DNA of 43,890 nt, from contig JAJRZU010000076.1 in the NCBI GenBank assembly GCA_024275075.1, positions 1 to 43,890 of the forward strand, written 5' to 3'. Below are positions 1 to 6,939 of this stretch, piece by piece. The stretch is from Deltaproteobacteria bacterium (GTDB lineage: Bacteria > Desulfobacterota > JAJRXV01). Positions within the stretch are counted from its first letter, which is position 1. Every line of letters starts with the position of its first letter. A model generated the notes under the pieces. The model had not been told where the DNA came from and made no database searches. It was given only the letters and a program-made list of their open reading frames with translations. A program made the translations under genes and the position numbers.

Positions 1-932
1 AAATCGATAGTCTCATTGTACGTACCGCTATCGACATAAACGACATCGCTGCTTGACGCGGCGTTTATGGCCGACTGGATCGTCGAGTAGTCAGCAGGCA
101 CCTGGAGGCAACCCTCATCTATCTGCCCGTTACAGTTCTGGTCGATATTGTCGTTGCAAATCTCAGTTCCATCAGGATTGATCTCAGCGTCTTCATCGTC
201 GCAGTCATAAGGGTTGTTGACATATCCGTCTGGCAAGGTCAGGCTGACAATGGAGTCGTTTTGACTACCGTATCCATCACCGTCTGCATCCAGGTAATAT
301 GTATTACAACCGGTGTCGGAGCTGCCGTCGCAATCATTGTCTCCTCCGTCACAAACTTCCTCTTCGCCCGGGTTAACATTCGCATTGCTATCGTCACAGT
401 CGTCAGAATTTACAACGTATCCCGTGGGTTGCAGGCTCTCTATTACTGATACATCCGCATCACCGTATCCATCACCGTCTGCGTCTAAGTAATAAGTGTC
501 GCAGCCCTCGTCAGCCTCACCGTCACAGTCCTGGTCGACATCATCGGCGCAGATCTCATCAGCGCCCGGGTGAATGTCCGCGTCAGTGTCGTCACAGTCA
601 TCGGCATTATCAACGTAGCCGTCTGGCGCCGTTGTCCCCACCACATAATTTGCAGGGTCACCGTATTCATCACCATCAGCGTCAACATAAAAAGAGAGCA
701 GGTCACTGCCATCGCAATCCTGATCCATTCCATCGTCTGGTATCTCTTCGGCTTCAGGATGTATCGAAGCGTTGTTGTCGTTGCAGTCACCGGCTTCAAC
801 TGACCAGCCATCGTTGTCTACATCAGTTACGGTGGTCTCGTCACTGCTTCCGCCACATGCTTTGATACAGATCAGACATGCAAACAGAACCAGGATTGAA
901 ACAACCTTTAAGATATTTAATTTACTTTTCAT
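1..932 (-). CDS. MopE-repeat lipoprotein leading into a beta-helix domain (3' end beyond window)
   Basis: The frame is open from an ATG at 932 to the left edge, so this is the first ~310 residues of a longer protein. A GAGGGGGA ribosome-binding site sits just upstream. The N-terminus is Lys-rich and hydrophobic and ends near a Cys followed by Gly-Gly-Ser, which suggests a lipoprotein, although the lipobox is not ideal. Then come four repeats of the MopE/putative metal-binding type. Each has a DADGDGYG-like calcium loop, a DCDD motif, a PG.EEIC-like segment and a DxDCDG motif. After the fourth repeat the sequence VPADYSTIQSAINAA is typical of the first strand of a pectin-lyase-like right-handed beta-helix. 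The protein is probably exported and surface-exposed, binding calcium (or copper, as MopE does). Substrate and full length are unknown. Confidence 0.85.
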   Translation of the reverse strand, partial: MKSKLNILKVVSILVLFACLICIKACGGSSDETTVTDVDNDGWSVEAGDCNDNNASIHPEAEEIPDDGMDQDCDGSDLLSFYVDADGDEYGDPANYVVGTTAPDGYVDNADDCDDTDADIHPGADEICADDVDQDCDGEADEGCDTYYLDADGDGYGDADVSVIESLQPTGYVVNSDDCDDSNANVNPGEEEVCDGGDNDCDGSSDTGCNTYYLDADGDGYGSQNDSIVSLTLPDGYVNNPYDCDDEDAEINPDGTEICNDNIDQNCNGQIDEGCLQVPADYSTIQSAINAASSSDVVYVDSGTYNETID

Positions 933-1126
933 CTTTCCCCCTCAATAGAAATTTTAGATAAAAAACTCAATCCAGCATTTTATACTATTCCACATAAAAG
1001 TAAAGTACTTTTAAAAACCCTATCCATTTATTGATTAAAATAGATAAAAAGTCAACAAAAAAGTTACTAAAACCACATTATTAATAATGCCTAATGAAAA
1101 CTAATGAAAAAAGTCGCAAAAAACTT

Positions 1127-1155
1127 TTGACATGATTGAAGATTTGATATATTTT
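1127..1155 (+). promoter_or_regulatory. Sigma-70-like promoter for the SurA-like/queD/folE2 operon
   Basis: A perfect TTGACA (1127-1132) is followed after 17 bases by TATTTT (1150-1155, 4 of 6 consensus bases). The start site would fall near 1162. The transcript would then have a ~175-base leader containing repeat copy A. Confidence 0.5.
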
Positions 1156-1173
1156 TTAAAACACTAAGGGGGG

Positions 1174-1315
1174 GGGGTATGTTGCCCAATACAAATTAAG
1201 GAATTTGTACTGTAAAGAAATTCCCCTTCGCTCCCGCTGTTCGCCCCCTTTTTTCAGGTACTTACAGCGACGGCTTTTGCGAGAATATGAAAAAATCGCT
1301 ATTTGGCAACAGTCC
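1174..1315. repeat. Intergenic repeat family, copy A
   Basis: First of three copies (others at 23655-23800 and 32042-32168). Shared blocks are a GTTGCCCAAT start, the core TTCGCTCCCG, CAGGTACTTACAGCG and a terminal CTATTTGGC...GTCC. In this copy the ends are near-perfect inverted repeats (GTTGCCCAATA against TATTTGGCAAC, 10 of 11). It includes an AT-rich hairpin (GGAATTT/AAATTCC) that copy C lacks. It lies in the presumed leader of the SurA-like operon. Confidence 0.8.
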
Positions 1316-1338
1316 TTAAAGAAGTGAATTGAGCGAAA

Positions 1339-1923
1339 ATGCGAATGAATATAGGGAAAAAATATGTAGTTCAGCTCATTGTTCTGGTGATTGTGGCCGT
1401 CAACTGTAATGATTGCAAGGGTGAGATAGTGAACTCCATTGCGGCGCGCGTAAATGACCATGTAATAACGTTACGGGATATGGAGATTGAGTTATACATA
1501 CAAGGTAAATTATTTGGTAAGGATAACATTCAAAAGGATATTCTGTGGAGAATGATCGATGACCACCTTATTTTGGCTGAGATAAAAAAAAGCAAGGGAA
1601 AAGATAGAAGCAACGGTTTAAAGGCGAGAGTTGATGATGAAGTAAAAAAGTTTAAGGGTAAGTTTACTGCAAAAGAGTATGAGAAGTTCTTAGATGAGCT
1701 TGAGATAGGCGAAGATGACGTTTATTTAAGGTTCAAGAACAAGGCATTGACAGGCGATTTTTTAAATAAAAGGGCGGCAATTAAAAAAAACGGTTCTAAG
1801 AACGCTAAAAATATGGTATTAAAGAGTAAGAGAGACGATCGGTTGGTTGCCACGCTTAAGAATTATATATTAAGCCTTAGGGAAAAAGCTGATATTATGA
1901 TAAATTTCACTAATAATGAATAG
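1339..1923 (+). CDS. SurA_N-like periplasmic chaperone without PPIase domain
   Basis: The 194-residue protein begins with a short basic segment and a hydrophobic stretch (about residues 8-24), consistent with a signal peptide. The mature part starts with the SurA N-terminal signature: NSIAARVNDHVITLRDME resembles the conserved region in which periplasmic foldases begin. The rest is helical and charged. No rotamase (parvulin) domain follows, so the protein is about half the length of a normal SurA/PrsA. It may be a holdase-type chaperone or an adaptor for one exported client. A second in-frame ATG at 1345 is an equally possible start; neither has a strong ribosome-binding site. It is followed after 15 bases by queD. 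The fold call is by resemblance, and the client is unknown. Confidence 0.6.
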   Translation: MRMNIGKKYVVQLIVLVIVAVNCNDCKGEIVNSIAARVNDHVITLRDMEIELYIQGKLFGKDNIQKDILWRMIDDHLILAEIKKSKGKDRSNGLKARVDDEVKKFKGKFTAKEYEKFLDELEIGEDDVYLRFKNKALTGDFLNKRAAIKKNGSKNAKNMVLKSKRDDRLVATLKNYILSLREKADIMINFTNNE

Positions 1924-1938
1924 GGCGAGAAGGCTATA

Positions 1939-2313
1939 ATGTACGAACTTAAAATCAATCTGGATTTTTCTTCGGCGCATAATTTAAGGGGCTATCAAGG
2001 TATTTGCGAATCATTGCATGGCCATAACTGGCATGTGCAGATCATTGTAACGTCACCAAAACTAAGCGATATGGGTCTTGTGATCGACTTCAAGGAATTA
2101 AAATCGATCTCGAATGAAATACTTGACCAGTTAGACCATAAATATTTGAATGAGCTTGACTACTTTAAAGATGTGAATCCATCATCAGAGAATATCGCGA
2201 AATATATTTTTGATGAGCTTATGAAAAGGCTTGAGGGACATAACGCCATGCTAAGCAAGGTCGTTGTTTATGAATCAAAAGGTTCGTCGGCCGCTTATTA
2301 TGATGAGGGGTAA
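1939..2313 (+). CDS. queD: 6-carboxytetrahydropterin synthase (QueD/PTPS family)
   Basis: The length (124 residues) is normal for bacterial QueD. The zinc histidines are visible in SSAH near the N-terminus and in HGHNW, with the catalytic Cys just before (CESLHGHNW). A later LDHKYLN motif supplies the second catalytic His/Asp, and an Glu near the C-terminus (VVYESKG) is the pterin-anchoring residue. The family converts 7,8-dihydroneopterin triphosphate to 6-carboxytetrahydropterin, the first committed queuosine/7-deazaguanine step. The next gene, folE2, makes that substrate from GTP, and only 3 bases separate the two. This supports QueD over a eukaryote-type PTPS activity. A GAGAAGG ribosome-binding site precedes the ATG. 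Confidence 0.92.
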   Translation: MYELKINLDFSSAHNLRGYQGICESLHGHNWHVQIIVTSPKLSDMGLVIDFKELKSISNEILDQLDHKYLNELDYFKDVNPSSENIAKYIFDELMKRLEGHNAMLSKVVVYESKGSSAAYYDEG

Positions 2314-2316
2314 GAG

Positions 2317-3090
2317 ATGGATGCGGTAGCGGACATTCAAAGCGAATATGACCACCGGCAGATCGAGATAAGTAAAGTCGGTGTAAAGGATATAAGATAC
2401 CCTATCATAGTCAAGGACAAGAAGAAGGGATTTCAGCATACCGTTGCCAGCATCAATATGTACGTCAACCTGCCGCACCACTTCAAGGGTACGCACATGA
2501 GCCGGTTCATTGAGATACTAAACGAGTTCAGGCAGGAGCAATTATCGCTGCAAGAGGTACAAAGCATCTTAACGCGGATGAAGGCGCGGCTGAATGCTAA
2601 AGCGGCGCATTTTGAGATCGAGTTCCCATATTTCATCGAGAAGGCGGCTCCGGTATCAAAAGCTGTCGCGTTGATGGAGTATTCATGCAAGTTTGTCGCC
2701 GAGAAGAGCAACAAGGATGTTTTTATTGTAAGCGTTACAGCGCCAGTAACAACTGTCTGCCCGTGTTCCAAGGAGATAAGCGATGAAGGTGCGCACAACC
2801 AGCGCTCTTTAGTAACAGTCGCGGTTCAGTTCAAGAAGTTTGTCTGGATAGAGGATCTGATCGAGCTCATTGAAGCCGCGGCAAGCTGCGAGGTTTATTC
2901 CTTGTTAAAAAGGCCTGACGAGAAGTATGTGACAGAGAAGGCTTACCAAAACCCTATGTTCGTCGAAGATATTGTAAGGGAGATATATAAGACTCTATCC
3001 GCGGATGATAATATAATATGGTTTACCGTTGAATCTGAAAATTTTGAGAGTATCCATAATCACAGCGCTTACGCCTTTATAGAGAAATAA
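2317..3090 (+). CDS. folE2: GTP cyclohydrolase IB (FolE2)
   Basis: At 257 residues it has the length and motifs of the FolE2/MptA family, the zinc-independent type of GTP cyclohydrolase I. Visible signatures are VNLPHHFKGTHMSRF near residue 50, TVCPCSKEIS with the metal-binding Cys, and GAHNQRS. It makes 7,8-dihydroneopterin triphosphate, feeding QueD immediately upstream and also folate synthesis. Folate is the C1 carrier for the Wood-Ljungdahl genes at the other end of the window. A GAGGGG ribosome-binding site overlaps the end of queD, so the two are translationally close. Confidence 0.95.
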   Translation: MDAVADIQSEYDHRQIEISKVGVKDIRYPIIVKDKKKGFQHTVASINMYVNLPHHFKGTHMSRFIEILNEFRQEQLSLQEVQSILTRMKARLNAKAAHFEIEFPYFIEKAAPVSKAVALMEYSCKFVAEKSNKDVFIVSVTAPVTTVCPCSKEISDEGAHNQRSLVTVAVQFKKFVWIEDLIELIEAAASCEVYSLLKRPDEKYVTEKAYQNPMFVEDIVREIYKTLSADDNIIWFTVESENFESIHNHSAYAFIEK

Positions 3091-3150
3091 CAAAAGTTCT
3101 AAGGATTACGAAGACTTTGGAGCTTAATGATAAATGATATAGAATTAGAC

Positions 3151-3258
3151 GCCCTCCCTTGATGGGAGGGCAAGTGGGAGGGTAAAGCTATAACAACATC
3201 ACCCCCACCCATCAGTGCAAAAGCAATCACTGATTGCCCTCCCCCATCAAGGGGGATG
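3151..3258. repeat. Small MITE-like inverted-repeat element
   Basis: About 108 bases with imperfect terminal inverted repeats. The left end CCCTTGATGGGAGGGCAA (3156-3173) matches the reverse complement of the right end (about 3234-3255). Each end also folds on itself (GCCCTCCC-TTGAT-GGGAGGGC on the left, CCCCC-ATCAA-GGGGG on the right). A central hairpin ATCAGTG/CACTGAT lies at 3211-3234. There is no coding capacity. It sits between folE2 and the next gene and may also act as a bidirectional transcription barrier. Confidence 0.65.
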
Positions 3259-3345
3259 GACAATATTGACCCCGATGCAGAACATCGAGGGATTTTTTCG
3301 ATTAAACAACTAAGTATTTTATCTGGTTGTTTCAGGAGATGTTAG

Positions 3346-5322
3346 TTGGATAGCGCCTATTATAAGAAGTGCCTTGTATGCGGTGTAAAGGACAAAGAGA
3401 AGGAATTGCGATGTAATAAATGTTCCGGGAAGTTGCCTGATGTTCAGCGGCTGTTGATTGAGGCGTATGAATCAAGAATAAAGGATATGTCTTCAAAAAG
3501 AGCATTTATATTGACTTTTGTATCTCCTTTTGTCGCGTTTGCCTTTTTTTACCTCGTCTTAAACGCTCTGATCTTCATTGTGGGCAAAATCGGGCTTGAT
3601 ATCACACCCATCTCGTTTAGAAAAGCGTTTATTCTCTCAACGTTATTTGTCGGCGCTGGTCACTTATACTTAAAAAGATATATCCCCGCGCTCTTTTTCG
3701 CAGTTCAGCTCCCTTTATCTATCGGGCTTTTATGGCAGACGTTTTCTGAGCGCGACATGTCGTTCATGGAAATCATGTATAACAACGACTTTAACTACGG
3801 GGTCATAGCATTATTATTCGTATATATCGAAATATGGCTCATTGTGGCTAAGGACACGCTGAAATGGCGCTGCGAGTTAAAGAAAGCCCCCTGCCAGCTC
3901 GCGTGCCCCGCCGGTATTGATATCCCTCACTATATCGCTTTGATATCAGAAGGGAAATATAATGAAGCTATCAACATTATACGCGAGAACAACCCCTTGC
4001 CCGCAACAATCGGCAGAGTTTGCCCTCATCAATGTGAAATCGACTGTTTAAGAGGGGTGGATGGTGAACCGATAGCGATAAACCCTTTGAAGCGTTTTGT
4101 CTCGGATTTTGAAAGAGAAATAAACAAAACGCCGCCTAAATTTGAAGTGTTACCCGGGAAAAACGAGAAGGTCGCGATAATAGGCAGTGGCCCCGCAGGA
4201 TTATCCGCCGCATTTTATCTCGCGAAATTAGGGGTAATGTCCACAATATATGAGAAGGCTGAAGTCGCGGGAGGGATGCTCGCCTTAGGCATACCAAAGT
4301 ATCGGCTGCCACGGGATGTCCTGAACTATGAGATAGACCTGATAAAGGGGTTGGGGGTCAATATAGTGACGAACAGCCCGCTTGGTACCGACGAAAAGAG
4401 TATGACAAGTCTGCTTAAAGAAGGTTATGACGCTGTTCTGCTCGCTGTCGGTGTCCAGCAGGGAATAAAGCTGAGGATCAAGGGGGAAGAGAGTGACGGC
4501 GTATTAGACTGTCTGTCATATTTGCAAGAGGCCAATCTGAAAGAGCCGAAAGTTATTGGCAGCAAAGTAGTCGTTATCGGGGGGGGGAACGCCGCTGTCG
4601 ATGCCGCGAGGACGCTGCTGCGGTTAGGCGCTGAGACGGTGATATTATTGTACCGAAGAGGCCGAAACGAGATGCCGGCAAGTAAGAACGAAGTTGCGGC
4701 GGCAGAGCAGGAGGGCGTAGTTCTTGAGTTTTTAGCCGCCCCTAAGGAAATCATATCAGATGAAACAAAAGTTGTCGCTATGCAGTGCGTCAAGATGCGT
4801 TTAGGCGAACCAGATAAAAGCGGCCGGCGCAGACCGATACCCATAGAGGGCTCTGAGTTTACTATTGAAACAGACAAGGTCATTGCCGCGATCGGGCAGA
4901 CGCTTAAACCTGATTTTGTCACATATAATGAAGATATCAAGTTTACAGACAGGCACTTGTTAAAAGTGGACAAGGTCTCATTGGAGACATCTATAAAGGG
5001 CGTCTATTCGGCGGGCGATTGTGTAAGCGGTCCATCTACTGCGATCAACGCGATAGCAATGGGCAAAAGAGCTGCTTTGTCGATATTTTACGATTTATAT
5101 AATAATAAGATAAGATGGCCTGAATATAAGGATAATTACACTAAAAAGTGCGAGATAATCGCTGAGGAGCGGGCAGTAAAAAAACTGCGAATAAGGATGC
5201 CTTCCATGCCGCTAAAGGAGAGGATTTATACCTCCGGTGAAGTTGAGAAGGGTTATTCTGAAGGGATGGCGTTAGAAGAATCTTTAAGGTGCCTTAAATG
5301 CCACCAAGAACTTATTGAATAA
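3346..5322 (+). CDS. Zinc-ribbon/transmembrane/GltD-like oxidoreductase fusion
   Basis: This 658-residue protein uses a TTG start with AGGAG 7 bases upstream. Residues 9-26 hold two CxxC pairs (C9, C12, C23, C26), a rubredoxin-like zinc ribbon. About four membrane segments follow (roughly 53-77, 94-129 in two spans, 152-168). From residue 176 it is GltD-like: 4Fe-4S cysteines C176, C183, C187, C226, C230 and C234, an FAD motif GSGPAG at 280-285, an NAD(P)H motif GGGNAAVD at 412 onward, and a C-terminal CLKC. GltD-type subunits move electrons between NAD(P)H, flavin and Fe-S clusters, but here a membrane anchor replaces the glutamate synthase partner. It precedes the cytochrome genes by 240 bases, so it may pass electrons between the cytoplasmic NAD(P)H pool and the membrane. 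The partner is inferred. Confidence 0.8.
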   Translation: MDSAYYKKCLVCGVKDKEKELRCNKCSGKLPDVQRLLIEAYESRIKDMSSKRAFILTFVSPFVAFAFFYLVLNALIFIVGKIGLDITPISFRKAFILSTLFVGAGHLYLKRYIPALFFAVQLPLSIGLLWQTFSERDMSFMEIMYNNDFNYGVIALLFVYIEIWLIVAKDTLKWRCELKKAPCQLACPAGIDIPHYIALISEGKYNEAINIIRENNPLPATIGRVCPHQCEIDCLRGVDGEPIAINPLKRFVSDFEREINKTPPKFEVLPGKNEKVAIIGSGPAGLSAAFYLAKLGVMSTIYEKAEVAGGMLALGIPKYRLPRDVLNYEIDLIKGLGVNIVTNSPLGTDEKSMTSLLKEGYDAVLLAVGVQQGIKLRIKGEESDGVLDCLSYLQEANLKEPKVIGSKVVVIGGGNAAVDAARTLLRLGAETVILLYRRGRNEMPASKNEVAAAEQEGVVLEFLAAPKEIISDETKVVAMQCVKMRLGEPDKSGRRRPIPIEGSEFTIETDKVIAAIGQTLKPDFVTYNEDIKFTDRHLLKVDKVSLETSIKGVYSAGDCVSGPSTAINAIAMGKRAALSIFYDLYNNKIRWPEYKDNYTKKCEIIAEERAVKKLRIRMPSMPLKERIYTSGEVEKGYSEGMALEESLRCLKCHQELIE

Positions 5323-5347
5323 TTTAATCATATAAAGAATTATGTTC

Positions 5348-5376
5348 TTGACAAGATATATTTTGGGTGCTATGAT
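5348..5376 (+). promoter_or_regulatory. Consensus sigma-70 promoter of the cytochrome cluster
   Basis: TTGACA (5348-5353), a 17-base spacer and TATGAT (5371-5376) make a near-perfect housekeeping promoter. Transcription would start near 5383 and leave a leader of about 180 bases before the 15-haem cytochrome. The -10 region begins an inverted repeat (ATGATTTT at 5372 onward, AAAATCAT further down) enclosing a GC-rich hairpin (GCTGCTT/GAGCGGC). Confidence 0.75.
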
Positions 5377-5564
5377 TTTGAGGCTGCTTGTAACTCAATG
5401 AGCGGCAAAGGTACTAAAATCATAAGACTATTTGCGTTTTAATAAGTGTGTGTATTTACTTAAAAAAGGGGGGATGACGCTTTAAGTACTGCAATGTAAA
5501 TAAAAAAAACAAATAAGAAACATTATTAAATATACGAATTTCTTTGCTTTAAGGGGGAGGCGAA

Positions 5565-6914
5565 ATGAAAATAAAGTCCACAAGAAGCAGTTTCTTTCTT
5601 AGTATTTTGTCGGTGTTAGTTCTCGTTACTATCTTTTTTGTAAGTCCTGTGTTGGCCGAGGATGACGAAGGGGGAATGGCTGACATGCCGACATGTAAGA
5701 CCGATGAGTGCCATGCTGACTATGGGGTAAAAGAATATGTTCACGGGCCTGTAGGCATCGGCGCTTGTTACATCTGCCACAAAGCGACAACAGATTCTCA
5801 TCCAAACGAAGATACCTTAGATTTTGAACTTGCCGCTCAGGGCAAGGACCTTTGTTACCTGTGCCACGAACCAAAAGACCAGAACGAAACGGTTCACAAG
5901 CCGGTCCTGATGGGTGAGTGCCAGGGCTGTCATGACCCGCACCAATCAGATTTTCCGATGCAGTTGAAAAAGGGCACCACAAAGGATCTTTGCTTTTCAT
6001 GTCACGCAGATAATAAGACCAACCAGCAGTTTGTTCACGGGCCTGTCGCCGCAGGGGATTGTAATATATGTCACAATCCGCACTCCTCGGCTTATCCAAG
6101 ATTGTTAGAGAAAGACGGAAACGATCTTTGTTTCATGTGCCATATTGACAGACTGGCGGAGTTTACCAAAAAGTACGTCCACAAAGCCGCTCAGGAGAGT
6201 TGCTTAAACTGCCACGATCCGCATGGTTCACCAAACAAGTATATGTTAAAGCGTTTTGGTAAGGAGGTATGCTTCCTTTGCCATAAGGATAAGAAGGAGC
6301 AGATAGAAACGGCAAAGGTAAAGCATGGCGCCTTAAAAGAGGGGATATGTACGAATTGCCACACTCCGCACTCATCTGATTTCCCAAGGCAACTGAAGGC
6401 ACCGACTAAGGATATTTGTTATACATGCCACGAGGATATCGGCAAGAGGGTAAAGTCTGAGTTGTATATTCATGGCCCTGTTCAGCAGAATGACTGTTAT
6501 GCTTGTCATGATCCGCATGGTACAAATAACCCGAAGATATTGAAGAAGGCTTTCCCTGCGAAGTTCTATATGCCGTATAAGACAGAGAACTACGCACTTT
6601 GCTTTGGTTGCCACAACAAAGAGCTCGCACTGGATCCATTTACAGATAAGCTTACAAACTTCAGGAATGGTGATATGAACCTGCACTTCAAGCATGTTAA
6701 TAAAGATCCCAAGGGCAGGAGCTGTAAATCGTGTCATGCTCCTCATGCAGGGCCTCAACCGAAGCACATCAGGCCTGAAGTACCATTTGGGAATCCACCG
6801 ATGGTGTGGATGCTGCCGATTAATTATACTATGACAGAGAATGGTGGCACCTGTGAGGTGGGTTGCCATAAAACCAAGACCTATGACAGAGTTAACCCTG
6901 TGCAGTATAAGTAA
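5565..6914 (+). CDS. Periplasmic multihaem cytochrome c, doubled-CXXCH type (15 haem motifs)
   Basis: The 449-residue product has a clear signal peptide, cleaved after about residue 31 (PVLA|ED). It contains thirteen CxxCH haem-attachment motifs plus two variants: a CX4CH near the mature N-terminus and a CX3CH near the C-terminus. The core is a repeated unit of about 40-50 residues: an LCxxCH, then a VHGPV-type segment, then a CxxCHDPH. This is the doubled-CXXCH (paired_CXXCH) architecture. It would act as a periplasmic or exported electron wire. A GGGGGAGG ribosome-binding site precedes the ATG. It heads a run of closely spaced genes. The physiological donor and acceptor cannot be told from the sequence. 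Confidence 0.93.
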   Translation: MKIKSTRSSFFLSILSVLVLVTIFFVSPVLAEDDEGGMADMPTCKTDECHADYGVKEYVHGPVGIGACYICHKATTDSHPNEDTLDFELAAQGKDLCYLCHEPKDQNETVHKPVLMGECQGCHDPHQSDFPMQLKKGTTKDLCFSCHADNKTNQQFVHGPVAAGDCNICHNPHSSAYPRLLEKDGNDLCFMCHIDRLAEFTKKYVHKAAQESCLNCHDPHGSPNKYMLKRFGKEVCFLCHKDKKEQIETAKVKHGALKEGICTNCHTPHSSDFPRQLKAPTKDICYTCHEDIGKRVKSELYIHGPVQQNDCYACHDPHGTNNPKILKKAFPAKFYMPYKTENYALCFGCHNKELALDPFTDKLTNFRNGDMNLHFKHVNKDPKGRSCKSCHAPHAGPQPKHIRPEVPFGNPPMVWMLPINYTMTENGGTCEVGCHKTKTYDRVNPVQYK

Positions 6915-6939
6915 AATCCGATGAACAAAAGGGGCAGCT

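Larger units (their letters stand above)
933..1338. other. Divergent intergenic region with promoter, poly-G run and repeat copy A
   Basis: This 406-base gap separates the divergent lipoprotein and SurA-like genes. The left half is A/T-rich and must hold the promoter of the minus-strand lipoprotein gene; TATAAA-like sequence is visible near 979-985 but no convincing -35 box. The right half holds a plus-strand sigma-70-like promoter, a run of ten G at 1168-1177 and copy A of the three-copy intergenic repeat. No protein-coding sequence is supported. Confidence 0.6.

Noticed and set aside
485-811. Open frame of 108 residues on the minus strand
   Set aside because: It lies in another frame of the MopE-repeat gene, whose frame has a signal peptide, ribosome site and four protein repeats.
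1156-1461. A 101-residue open frame on the minus strand
   Set aside because: It consists of repeat copy A plus antisense of the SurA-like gene; the same repeat-derived words appear in copy B, so it is a by-product of the repeat.
5377-5564. A cyclic-dinucleotide (GEMM) riboswitch before the cytochrome gene
   Set aside because: Such riboswitches do occur before cytochromes, but the conserved GEMM core is not present here.
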